Source: Planctomycetota bacterium
GTDB taxonomy: Bacteria > Planctomycetota > Phycisphaerae > Phycisphaerales > UBA1924
NCBI GenBank assembly: GCA_018242605.1
Contig: JAFEBP010000001.1
Location: 198,118 to 262,117 of the forward strand
DNA length: 64,000 nucleotides
Direction: 5' to 3'
How positions within the stretch are numbered: the first letter of the stretch is position 1; each line of letters begins with the position of its first letter. Under the pieces are notes generated by a model, which worked only from the letters and a program-made list of their open reading frames with translations, had not been told where the DNA came from and did no database searches. The position numbers and the translations under genes are program-made. Shown here piece after piece: positions 8,551 through 17,486 of the stretch.

Positions 8551-10794
8551 TCATTGAGAGGCGACCTCAATGGCCTTCTCCAAGACCTCGTCTTTGCCTG
8601 CTGCCAGCCCCGCGATGGTGGGGTAGGCCGGGATCGTGGGGGCGATGCCCCGGCCGTGGTGCGGGGTGCCGTCGTGCTTGATGACTTGCATACCGGTGAA
8701 TGAGATTGAGAACTTACCGGGCAGTTGAATGAAGTTAATATTCCCGTTGGTTCCGGCGGTAGGGCTCCCCACGATCTCTCCCAGTTTCATTCCCTCGACG
8801 ATCCCCATGCAGCTCTCGGCGTAGGAGATTGCCGTCCCATCGGTGAGGAAGATGATCTTGCCGTTGATGCGGGGCTCCAACGGCGGCATGTTCCAGTTGG
8901 AGGAGATGAAGGTTCGGTCCGCTCCGTCGGGCATCGTGATGACTGGTACGTTCCAATGCGCACTGACGATGTTCTTGTCGGTGAGGTGCCGCAGGACCTC
9001 CGATCCCGCTTCGCCGGGATAGCCCCGCAAATCGAAGACGACCGCCTTTGCCTGGGTGAGCTCGGGGAGGTGTTTGTTGAGTTCCGCCGCGTCCGTTCCA
9101 TCGAGGTTGAAGTACACTACTCCCGGGGCAAGCAGGGCTCCGTTGTCCGGGCGATGCGCATCGGATTTGGCGGGGCTTTGCGTCAGCGTGACGCGTATTG
9201 ACGCGGTGGAGCCATTCGCGTGGCGCACGGTCAGCGTGCGAATGGCTGGAGTGACCGATGAACCGATATCGGTGCGTGCGCGGTATCTGAGCCATTGATC
9301 GGTGGCCGCGGATAACGTCTGGGTGCATGTGATGTAGGCGTCCTTGGTGGACTCTCCGTCGATTTCGAGGATGACATCGCCCGGTTCAATGCCCGCGGCG
9401 GCTTGTGCATCCTTGGACCGTACCACGGCGAGTTCGTCTCCGACCCAGGTGAGTTCCAGCGGCAATGAATAGCTCTTGCGTGTGCCGCCGGTAATCCACG
9501 TGTGGCCGTCATGGAGCGCGGCTCCCAGGTGTCCGAGGGTGGTTGTGAACGCCGCGGCGTCCGCATCGGTGGCGGCCGAACGCAAGCCGTCGCTTAACGC
9601 GGCTTGCCAATCGGTCTTGACCACGTCGAAATAGGGGTAGAAGTGTTCGAGCGCGTTCCACGCGATGATGATCGCGGCGAGGCGCGTCGAGCGGTCGCGG
9701 CCCGAGGGCTTCCAGCCTTCCGGCCGGTCGGGTGCGGCGGGCGCGCCGGAAGTCTCGGGGATTTCCTTGCGATCTTCGCGCAGGTAGACTCCGATGGGAA
9801 TGCGGGCGAATACACCACCTCCCAGGTCGGCGCGGATACAGGCGCCGGGCTTGGAGCCCTTGCGTTCGTCCGGGCTCTTGTCAAGAGCTTCGGTGTAGGT
9901 CTTGGAGGAGTAGATGTTGCGTCCATTGCCCTTGTCGTCCTGGCCGTAGCCCTGGTGTCTCCAACTGCGCCACCGTGTGGCGTCGGGAGGGAGCGGAAGT
10001 TCCGCCGGAAGCTCCTCGCCGCCTATGACGACGCTCGGTGCGATCGGCGCGAATAGCTGGGTCAGCGTGTCGCGGAGCGATTGGGGAGTCTGTGAACGCT
10101 CCACCCGCTCGACTCCGGCGATCGTGAACGACTGCCAATCGAGGTCCTTGGCGGCGTCGGTGGGATGGAAGTGTCGGACATATCCGCTGAGCCGTGCGAA
10201 CGCGGTCAAATTGGCCAAGGCGTGCGCATCGAGCGGGCGCGGCGGCCGGTCGGCGTTCACCACCGCTCCGAGCGTCTCGAGTTGAACGTCGGCGATAGAC
10301 GCTGGGCCGGTGCCGAACAACATGAAGCCGAAGACGAGGCGTTCGTCGGGGTCCACGATCTCGCCGATCGTCTCGTACCGCCGCCACTGGCCGCTCGTGA
10401 TAGGGCGATCGCCCATGTTGTCGAAGAAACCCATCTGACCGTCCGGGCCGTCGGCCCGTACCCACATTTGGACGCGGCTGCCCAGGTCAGCGTTGGAAAC
10501 CATGGCGCTTAGCCGGAAACGCTGACCCCGCAGGGGTTTGGCGTCGATCGAAGTGATGATGTTGCCGAAGGCTTTGTCCTGTGGACCGCGGCTCATGATG
10601 ACGCAACGAGAGTTGTTCGGGCCGGAGGCGGCGAGCTCGATCTTTGCTTTCGCGGCCGGTGGGGTGAACCATGAACTGGGGGGATCGCCCAACGCTCCTT
10701 GCGCGAAGTCTCCGTTGGGAATGCGTACCGGCTCGGCCGCGGCCGGGAGCAGGGCAAGCCAAGAAAGTACCACTCCAAGAGTTGCGCTCCGCAT
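8551..10794 (-). CDS. Secreted S41-family (tail-specific/C-terminal processing-like) peptidase
   Basis: The 747-residue protein begins with a signal peptide (cleavage near AAA-EP, residue 21). A beta-sandwich region of about 150 residues that may bind carbohydrate follows, then a helical region, and the C-terminal half has S41 features: a PDZ-like segment AGIEPGDVILEIDGE, VVFDLRGYPG, and the nucleophile region TAISYAESCMG with Ser in SYAE. GEIVGSPTAGTNGN matches the following S41 segment. It would cleave proteins in the periplasm or outside the cell. The ATG at 10794 is chosen because CGGAGAC lies 7 bp upstream. It has no dockerin, unlike its neighbours. Confidence 0.85.
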   Translation of the reverse strand: MRSATLGVVLSWLALLPAAAEPVRIPNGDFAQGALGDPPSSWFTPPAAKAKIELAASGPNNSRCVIMSRGPQDKAFGNIITSIDAKPLRGQRFRLSAMVSNADLGSRVQMWVRADGPDGQMGFFDNMGDRPITSGQWRRYETIGEIVDPDERLVFGFMLFGTGPASIADVQLETLGAVVNADRPPRPLDAHALANLTAFARLSGYVRHFHPTDAAKDLDWQSFTIAGVERVERSQTPQSLRDTLTQLFAPIAPSVVIGGEELPAELPLPPDATRWRSWRHQGYGQDDKGNGRNIYSSKTYTEALDKSPDERKGSKPGACIRADLGGGVFARIPIGVYLREDRKEIPETSGAPAAPDRPEGWKPSGRDRSTRLAAIIIAWNALEHFYPYFDVVKTDWQAALSDGLRSAATDADAAAFTTTLGHLGAALHDGHTWITGGTRKSYSLPLELTWVGDELAVVRSKDAQAAAGIEPGDVILEIDGESTKDAYITCTQTLSAATDQWLRYRARTDIGSSVTPAIRTLTVRHANGSTASIRVTLTQSPAKSDAHRPDNGALLAPGVVYFNLDGTDAAELNKHLPELTQAKAVVFDLRGYPGEAGSEVLRHLTDKNIVSAHWNVPVITMPDGADRTFISSNWNMPPLEPRINGKIIFLTDGTAISYAESCMGIVEGMKLGEIVGSPTAGTNGNINFIQLPGKFSISFTGMQVIKHDGTPHHGRGIAPTIPAYPTIAGLAAGKDEVLEKAIEVASQ

Positions 10795-10962
10795 GAGGAG
10801 TCTCCGAGGTGTCGGGTCCAAGCCGAACACTACGACCGGAGCGGCATTTTCTTGCGCCTGATCGCGGCCGAAGGGCCCCGGGAGAGGGCTGGGGAAAGGG
10901 CCGCGCGGGGTCTTCACCGGTGTCGGCGGCGGCATTCCGGAGCGCGGCGATCTGGGAGCGGC

Positions 10963-12015
10963 TCAGCCGGAGCAGGTCACGTCGCCGCGTTCCCACGCGG
11001 CGAAGAAGTCCTGCACATCGGATCCGTCCACCGCACCATCGTGATTGACGTCCGCGCTCTCGTCGGCAAGCTCCCAAGAAGCGAAGAAGTCACTCACATC
11101 TGCGCCGTCGGCGCCCCCGTCCAGGTTGAAGTCGCCGGAGATGACGCCGCTGCTGGACATGGTGGGGATCGCCGCGGCGATCTGAGAGGCCAGGGACACC
11201 TGGCCGCCGAAGGCGTAAAAGCCGTGCTCATTGCTGGCGGTGAGCACGAGTTGCGCAGGCACGCCGACCCGGGTCAGGGCGTCGGCCATCATGACGGAAT
11301 GCTGGTACGGAACGATCGAGTCGCCCAGTGCGTGGAAGAGCAGGAAGGGCGGGTTGCAGGGGCTGACGTAGTTGATGGGCGAAGCTTCGTAATAGATGGG
11401 CCGCGTCTGCGCAGTCAGGAGGATTGTGAGGTAGGCCCAGATTCCCGGGTCCTGACCGCCGGTCTCCACGTCCCATATGAAGTTACTGACCCCGTAGATC
11501 GAGACGCAGCCCTGCACGGCGTATCCGCCGGGGGGCGGGTCGCCGGCGGGGTTGAATCGGGCGACATTCGGGGTGACCGCGCCCATCATGGCCAGGTGGC
11601 CTCCGGCGGAATCGCCCGCCGTGAAGACCCTCCAAGGGAGGTTGTATGTGTCGGCGCCGACTGTTCGGACCCATCGGATCGCCGCCTTGACATCGCGAAT
11701 GCACTGCGGGTGGCTCGTGAAGTGGGGTGCCGAGAGCGTGTAGTTGATCGATATGGTCGGGTACCCGCGGCGTGCCAACTCGGCGCACAGGGTGGCGGGT
11801 GTGGACTTGTCGCCGCTGTTCCATCCGCCGCTGTGCATGTACACAATTGTGGCCGCGTTGGGCGCGAGTGGTCCTGCGGGCAGGTACAGATCCAAGCGAG
11901 GGTCGGTGCAGCCCGCGGAGGTATATGGCAGGTTGTTGTACACCGTGATGGGCTGGCCGAAACAAGAGGGGGCGAGGGACACGACCACTGCGGTGAGACG
12001 GGCGAGGCTGTTCAT
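10963..12015 (-). CDS. Secreted alpha/beta-hydrolase (lipase/esterase) with dockerin-type C terminus
   Basis: The 350-residue protein has a signal peptide (to about SCFGQ, residue 21) and an esterase fold of the BD-FAE/acetyl-esterase group: oxyanion motif MHSGGWNSGD, nucleophile GDSAGGHLAM, acid in ALGDSIVP and catalytic His in EHGF. Two EF-hand-like repeats (DFNLDGGADGADV and DVNHDGAVDGSDV) end the protein. The tail finishes GDVTCSG, so the usual terminal Gly-Cys is displaced. It would hydrolyse an ester outside the cell; the substrate is unknown. The start at 12015 matches the signal peptide; the ribosome-binding site is weak. Confidence 0.85.
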   Translation of the reverse strand: MNSLARLTAVVVSLAPSCFGQPITVYNNLPYTSAGCTDPRLDLYLPAGPLAPNAATIVYMHSGGWNSGDKSTPATLCAELARRGYPTISINYTLSAPHFTSHPQCIRDVKAAIRWVRTVGADTYNLPWRVFTAGDSAGGHLAMMGAVTPNVARFNPAGDPPPGGYAVQGCVSIYGVSNFIWDVETGGQDPGIWAYLTILLTAQTRPIYYEASPINYVSPCNPPFLLFHALGDSIVPYQHSVMMADALTRVGVPAQLVLTASNEHGFYAFGGQVSLASQIAAAIPTMSSSGVISGDFNLDGGADGADVSDFFASWELADESADVNHDGAVDGSDVQDFFAAWERGDVTCSG

Positions 12016-12530
12016 TTCGTAGGTTCCGTTACGGCGCTGGCTCGGGTCAGATGCGGGAAAGCCCATGGCAATTCCGGTACATTCCACGCGGCGGGCGGAA
12101 CAACACACGCACGCCGCACGCTGCTCGAACGGGCCAACCGGCGCAGCACCACTGACGGCGCTCGGGCGGCCCGGGCAGTATTACCTGATGTGCATCGTGG
12201 TCGCGCGTGATTTCACACGTGACAGGCCAGAACATGAACCAGTCGGGGCGGTTGACTGCGATCGCCAACCTCACGGCATGGGCCAGTTTCTGATTCGGCG
12301 TTCAGACTCGGGGAACCCTCTCACGCTCTCGTTCTCGCCGACCCTTTGGAGTGGTCAGAAACGTGAACTCTAAACGGCATCAAGGCCGCCTGATTGGATC
12401 AGTATACCCACAAATGATCGGAACCGCACCCCTATTTTTCCTCAATTCGGTCCAATAAATGGACTCGGGGGAAAAGCGGAGTAGCGGGTCCGAACATCGC
12501 GTGGAGATGATGGGGTGAACCGCCGGCGGA
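12016..12530. other. Non-coding gap between the esterase and giant repeat-protein genes
   Basis: About 515 bp without a supported gene. The segment around 12395-12470 is AT-richer and contains, on the minus strand, a TATACT that could be a -10 box for the esterase gene, but no good -35 box. A stem formed by CCGGCGG and CCGCCGG brackets the stop codon of the giant gene near 12523-12543 and lacks a T-tract, so it is a weak terminator candidate. Confidence 0.4.
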
Positions 12531-15500
12531 TTACACGCCGCCGGATTCCCATATTTCGAAGTACGCGCCGACATCCGAGCCATCGACGCCGCCGTCACCG
12601 TTGATGTCGGCGAAGTCTGATCCCTCTTCCCAGTACGAGTAGAACGCGTCGATGTCGGCTCCGTCGACACCGCCGTCGCCGTTGTAGTCGGCGATGTTGA
12701 AGATGACCTCTGCCCGGTCGGCACGGTAGCGGAGGGCATATGCACCGACCTGAGTGCTGGGGAGGCTAATCTCGGTGAACTCACCGGTACGGACCGATCC
12801 GCGCAGGACGGGCAGACCTACCAGCACATTACCCCGCGAGGGATCAAAGCCGTTGATGGCGTACACGGTCAGGCTGCCCGCGGCGTTCACGGAGCCCGGC
12901 GCGGTGATATTACCCATCTGGGTTTCCGAGACGATTCCGGCGAGCAGCGAACTACTCGCCGAGAGTGAGAGGGAACCGGTCAGTCCGACGGTCGAGGCGC
13001 CCAGGTCCAGTGTGCCCATGTTCGTGAGCGAACGCAACGACTGGTCGGCTCCCAGAGAAACGGCCGCGGCTGCCCCGATGTTGAGTGCGAGGCTCCCCGA
13101 GGCCGCGGAGTTGATGTTCAGCGTCCCTCCGTTCGCCGCGACGGAACCCGTACCGGAGACAACCGCGCTGTTCGCGATGGTTCCGCCGGCGGGCAGGGTG
13201 AGCGAACCGTTCACGATTAGGCCCGCGGCGACGACCATGGCCCCCTCCACGTTGAGTGTCGAGGAAGCGCCAATGGTCAACGTGCCGCTGGAGATCTGAA
13301 GCGTGCCGGCGATGTTCGATGCGCCCGAGGCGATCATGAGGCTTCCGCCACCGAGCGTGATTGACTCGCGCGACTGGATGCTCCGGACGCTTTGTGAGCC
13401 CGAGGAGATGATGATCGTCGCATTGCCCGGCATATCGATGACCACTGTGTCGGCGGGGCCGGGGATGACATTTCCTGTCCAGTTCGCTGCGTCGTTCCAG
13501 TGAACGCCGTCGCCCAGGCCGGTCCAATAGCCCACGCCGGGCTGTGTGCTGACTCGGCCCGAAGAGGCGGAATAGGTGGCGATGTAGGAGATGCTCTCGG
13601 GGGCCGGGAACTGCGTTGCCGCAAAAGACCCAGATCGTGATGCGCCGGTAACGACCGTGAAATCGAGGAACGCCGCGGGCAGATAGTTGTCCGTCGGCTG
13701 CGCCTTAAGGGTCCCGGCCAGCGTGACCACTCCCGAAGCGTTCAGGACCCCGATGTTCGCGGCCGGATTGACGCCGTTAAAGCTCGAATCGAGCTTGCCG
13801 CTCGAGGTTTGGGTGTATGCACCGTTGACGGAGAGCGTGCTGCCCGCGCCCAAGGCAATGGTGCCGTCGTTCAGGAGCGTGCCGTTGCCCGGCGTGAGCG
13901 AAAGGTCCTTGCCTCCGCTGAGCGTGAACACGCCCGAGTTGTTCCTCAGTGAACCGATCGGGGCGAACACACCCCCGCCGCCAAGCTCCACGTTCGCCGA
14001 GTTGGTGAAGATAGAGCCGAACGATGTGCCGGAGATCACCCCTGCGCCGACCGCACGCCAAGTGCCGCCTGTCAGGGTGGAACCGGAGACGTTGGTGAGG
14101 GCTGTGTTGTTCTGGAATGAGATCGTGCCGGCGAGGGCCTGCACGACGCCGTTGTTGGTGAAGCTCGCGGGCCCGATCGTCAGGGTTCTGGAAGTCGCTT
14201 CGCACGAAATCAGCCCGTTGTTGGTCAAAGAGCTGAGGTTGGAGCCCCCGAACGCCAGGTTGCCGAGCGTGCCTGCGAGGAATCGAACCTCGCCGGTGGT
14301 GTCGATGGTCAATGACCCCGACGGAGACACCTCGATGGACTGCCCGCCGGTGGCGGCGGCGTAGATGCGGTCTTTCAAGACGTATCCGGGTGCGATGAAC
14401 AGGGACGCGCCGCTGGAGCTGAGCGTCAAGGTTCCGAAGCGCGTCGAACCCGCGATGGTCGTGCTGGCCGAGACCACATCCAGGGACAGGTCACCGTTGA
14501 CGTTGAGGTCACGGAGCGTGCCGCCCGAGGTGGTGAATCGGAGGGTCTGGCCGTCCGCCATGTTCAATGCCCCGCCACGGATCTCACCGTTTCGGAGGAA
14601 CCAGGAACCGGTGGAGGCGTTGAGGGTGAGGGTGTCCCCGATGTTGTTGAGGGTGCCGGTGATATTGACGATGCCGCCGGTGCGGACGAACCCGGACAGG
14701 CCCATTCCGGCTGTTGTAAAGGTGCCGCCGAAGTTGACGGTGGCGGAGTCGGCGACGATGCGCCCGCTGTTCGACCATGCGGATGTGAACGTGAGCGTGG
14801 GGGAAGTCAAGTCGAGCGGGTCGTCGGCGACGATGTCGCCGTGGTTGACCGAGGCGGTGTTGCTGGAGATGCGAAGATCTCCGCCGACTGTGCGCGTGAC
14901 GTTGTTGTTGATGAAGTTGACCGGCAGGATGTTGAACTGGCGGTTGGTGGTCTCGTTGGCGATCAGACCGTCGTTGGTCAACACGGTGGTGTTGCCGCCT
15001 CCCAGGGAGAACGCGCCTGAGGATCCCGCGAGCAGTCGGATCTCGCCCGAGGATGCTATGGTCAGGCTGCCGCTGCTGTCCTGAGCGACGAACTGGTTGC
15101 CCAAGCCGCCCGCGTACACCTTGTCGCGGAGAATATAGCCGGGCGCGACAAAGAGGCCTGCGCTGCTGCCGGTCAGGAAGATCGTGTCGAACCGTGTCGC
15201 GCCATAGATCTGGAAGTTGGCGCTGTTCGTGTCGATCGTCATGTTTCCGGCGACAGTCAGATCACGGAGGATTCCGCCGCTCGAGGTGGCGCCGAGCGTC
15301 TTTCCATCGGCGAAAGACAGCGTGCCGCCGCGAATCTCGCCGTTACGCAGCAACCAGGTGCCCGTGGAGGCGTTGAGATTGAGCGTGTCGCCGCTGTTGT
15401 TGAGGGTGCCGGTGATGTTGACGGTGCCGCCGTTGCGGATGAACCCGGTCAAGCCCATGCCGGCGGTGGTGAAGATGCCGCCGAAGTTAATCGTGGCGGC

Positions 15501-17225
15501 GTCGGCGATGATGCGTCCGGTGCTCGACCAGGCGGCGGTGAACGAGATCGTCGGAGAGGTCACGTTGAGCGGGTCGTCGGCGACGATATCGCCGTTGTTG
15601 ATGGTGCCGGCGCTGCTGGAGAATCGCATGTCGCCGCCGAGAGTGCGGGCGATGTTGTTGTTGATGAAGTTGACAGACTGGATGCTGAACTGGCGGTTGG
15701 TGGTTTCGTTGGCGATCAGGCCGTCGTTCGTCAGTGTGGTGGCCAAGCCGTTGGCCAAGGTGAACCCGCCGGCCGCGCCGGCGAGAAGCCGAACCTCGCC
15801 CGTCGAGGCGATGGAAATGGAACCGGCGCTTTCGAGGCCGATGAGCTGATTGCCGGCCCCGCCCGCGTAGATCTTGTCGCGGATCGCGTAGCCCGGGGCT
15901 AAAAACAGGGCTGAACTGCTGCCGGTGAGGTACATCGTTCCGAAGCGGGTCGATCCGTGTAGCTGGAAATAGGCGCTCGTGGAATCAACGGTGACATCGC
16001 CGTTGATATTCAGATCGCGGAGAATTCCTCCGGCGGTCGTGGCCGCGAGCGTCTTGCCATCCCCGAACGAGAGTGTGCCGCCACGGATCTCGCCGTTGCG
16101 CAGGAGCCAGGTGCCCGTGGAGGCGTTCAGGTTGAGCGTGTCGCCGGTATTGTTGAGCGTGCCGGTGATATTGACGCTGCCGCCTGTGCGCACAAATCCG
16201 GCCAGGTTCATTCCGGCGGTGGTGAACGTGCCGCCGAAGTTGACGGTTGCGGCGTCGCTGATGATTCGACCGGTGCTGGACCACGCGCCCGCGAAAGAGA
16301 GTGTGGGGGAAACAGAGTTGCTCGGGTCGTCGGCGACGATATCGCCGTTGTTGGTGCTGCTGACAGTGCCGAGGATGCGCAGCTCGCCGCCCAGCGTTCG
16401 CGTGATGCTGTTGTTGATGAAGTTGGCGGGCTGGATTGTCAGTTGGCGGTTGGAGGTCTCGTTGGCGATCAGGCCGTTGTTGGTCAGCGTGGACATGACG
16501 CCGTTGGCCAGCGACACTCCCGCCGCGGCGCCGGCCAGCAGACGGATTTCACCCGTGGGGGCGATGGTGAAAGTGCCGGTTGCTTCGGGCGACAGGAACT
16601 GGTTGCCAGCGCCGCCGAAGTACAACTTGTCGGAGAGTGTGTAGCCGGGGGCGACATACACGCCCGCCCCGCTGCCTGTGACATTAGCGGTGCCGAATCG
16701 GGTTGAACCATACAACTCGACGTAGGAACTGTTCGCCGCGATGCTGATGTCGCCGGTGACGGCCATGTCGCGCATGATTCCGCCGAGTGAACTGGCTGCG
16801 AGTGTCCCTCCCCTGACGTCCCAGGCTCCGCCACGCACTTCGCCGCCGTTCATCGTCATGGTGGCGCCGGATCGAAGGACGCCGGAGCCTGACACCGCGA
16901 GCACGCCGCCGCTCTCGAACCGAATGTTGCTCGATGCATCCAAGCCGGCGACAGATCGGTTGGCGGCGGGCACCGTGTTGGTATACCGGACGGTTCCGAA
17001 TCCGGCCCCGATATTGACCACATCCGCAGCGGTGGGGAGTGTGTCGCCGACCCAGTTAGCCGGATTGCTCCAAAGACTGTCACCACCACCGCCGTCCCAA
17101 GAGGCGGAGAGAAGTTGACGACCTTCGAGCATCTCGAAATGCGAATTGCCTCGGCGCGGACCCGAAGAGGCGGAGCGGCCGGCGGCCCGGGTCAACAGTG
17201 ACGGCGTTCTGGGCGAGGTAATCAT
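12531..17225 (-). CDS. Giant surface protein: LEPR-XLL-type N terminus, about four 250-residue repeats, dockerin C terminus
   Basis: The 1564-residue protein opens with a basic leader and the motif FEMLEGRQLLS at residues 30-40, which matches the LEPR-XLL N-terminal motif of very large planctomycetal surface proteins; a classic signal peptide is absent. SWDGGGGDSLWSNPANW, a beta-helix/autotransporter-like opening, follows. Then come about four tandem copies of a 250-residue unit (LNxTGDTLNLNASTG ... NNGDIVADDP ... GRIIxDAATxNFGGxFTTAGM), a second WxGxGDGxxWNDAANW segment, and two EF-hand-like repeats ending WESGGV. The terminal Cys of related tails is missing. The start at 17225 follows from the LEPR motif spacing. 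It is probably an extended beta-solenoid with adhesive or structural use. Confidence 0.8.
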   Translation of the reverse strand: MITSPRTPSLLTRAAGRSASSGPRRGNSHFEMLEGRQLLSASWDGGGGDSLWSNPANWVGDTLPTAADVVNIGAGFGTVRYTNTVPAANRSVAGLDASSNIRFESGGVLAVSGSGVLRSGATMTMNGGEVRGGAWDVRGGTLAASSLGGIMRDMAVTGDISIAANSSYVELYGSTRFGTANVTGSGAGVYVAPGYTLSDKLYFGGAGNQFLSPEATGTFTIAPTGEIRLLAGAAAGVSLANGVMSTLTNNGLIANETSNRQLTIQPANFINNSITRTLGGELRILGTVSSTNNGDIVADDPSNSVSPTLSFAGAWSSTGRIISDAATVNFGGTFTTAGMNLAGFVRTGGSVNITGTLNNTGDTLNLNASTGTWLLRNGEIRGGTLSFGDGKTLAATTAGGILRDLNINGDVTVDSTSAYFQLHGSTRFGTMYLTGSSSALFLAPGYAIRDKIYAGGAGNQLIGLESAGSISIASTGEVRLLAGAAGGFTLANGLATTLTNDGLIANETTNRQFSIQSVNFINNNIARTLGGDMRFSSSAGTINNGDIVADDPLNVTSPTISFTAAWSSTGRIIADAATINFGGIFTTAGMGLTGFIRNGGTVNITGTLNNSGDTLNLNASTGTWLLRNGEIRGGTLSFADGKTLGATSSGGILRDLTVAGNMTIDTNSANFQIYGATRFDTIFLTGSSAGLFVAPGYILRDKVYAGGLGNQFVAQDSSGSLTIASSGEIRLLAGSSGAFSLGGGNTTVLTNDGLIANETTNRQFNILPVNFINNNVTRTVGGDLRISSNTASVNHGDIVADDPLDLTSPTLTFTSAWSNSGRIVADSATVNFGGTFTTAGMGLSGFVRTGGIVNITGTLNNIGDTLTLNASTGSWFLRNGEIRGGALNMADGQTLRFTTSGGTLRDLNVNGDLSLDVVSASTTIAGSTRFGTLTLSSSGASLFIAPGYVLKDRIYAAATGGQSIEVSPSGSLTIDTTGEVRFLAGTLGNLAFGGSNLSSLTNNGLISCEATSRTLTIGPASFTNNGVVQALAGTISFQNNTALTNVSGSTLTGGTWRAVGAGVISGTSFGSIFTNSANVELGGGGVFAPIGSLRNNSGVFTLSGGKDLSLTPGNGTLLNDGTIALGAGSTLSVNGAYTQTSSGKLDSSFNGVNPAANIGVLNASGVVTLAGTLKAQPTDNYLPAAFLDFTVVTGASRSGSFAATQFPAPESISYIATYSASSGRVSTQPGVGYWTGLGDGVHWNDAANWTGNVIPGPADTVVIDMPGNATIIISSGSQSVRSIQSRESITLGGGSLMIASGASNIAGTLQISSGTLTIGASSTLNVEGAMVVAAGLIVNGSLTLPAGGTIANSAVVSGTGSVAANGGTLNINSAASGSLALNIGAAAAVSLGADQSLRSLTNMGTLDLGASTVGLTGSLSLSASSSLLAGIVSETQMGNITAPGSVNAAGSLTVYAINGFDPSRGNVLVGLPVLRGSVRTGEFTEISLPSTQVGAYALRYRADRAEVIFNIADYNGDGGVDGADIDAFYSYWEEGSDFADINGDGGVDGSDVGAYFEIWESGGV
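13950..16840 (-). repeat. Four tandem ~750-bp intragenic repeats
   Basis: Inside the giant gene the same coding block recurs with a period of about 750-753 bp; for example the segment encoding LLRNGEIRGG begins near 14576, 15329 and 16079 (plus coordinates). The two central copies are closest to each other and the outer copies are more diverged, as expected for expansion by unequal recombination. Unit length is about 250 residues. Confidence 0.8.
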
Positions 17226-17486
17226 GGCTGCCCGTCTGTGCGAGTCCGGCTGGGGGCGAGTGCCATCGACGCGGCAAAAATCCGGATGGACCCATGATGC
17301 CAAGATCCGCCTTCGCTGTTGGCCTGACGAACTACATGATCGCTCGCAGCCAGAGCCAGGTGGCCGATAACACACGTGGACTTAGGTGTGATGAATCGCG
17401 ACCGGGGGATGGGAGGCACGCAACCAAGCGCTCGGCAACGCCAAACCTACTCTTGGAACCACCGATTGTCGAAAGAGAGTGATCCG

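Noticed and set aside
10699..12210. 503-codon open frame on the plus strand
   Set aside because: It spans two minus-strand genes with clear domains (S41 protease leader and esterase) and shows no recognisable domain of its own.
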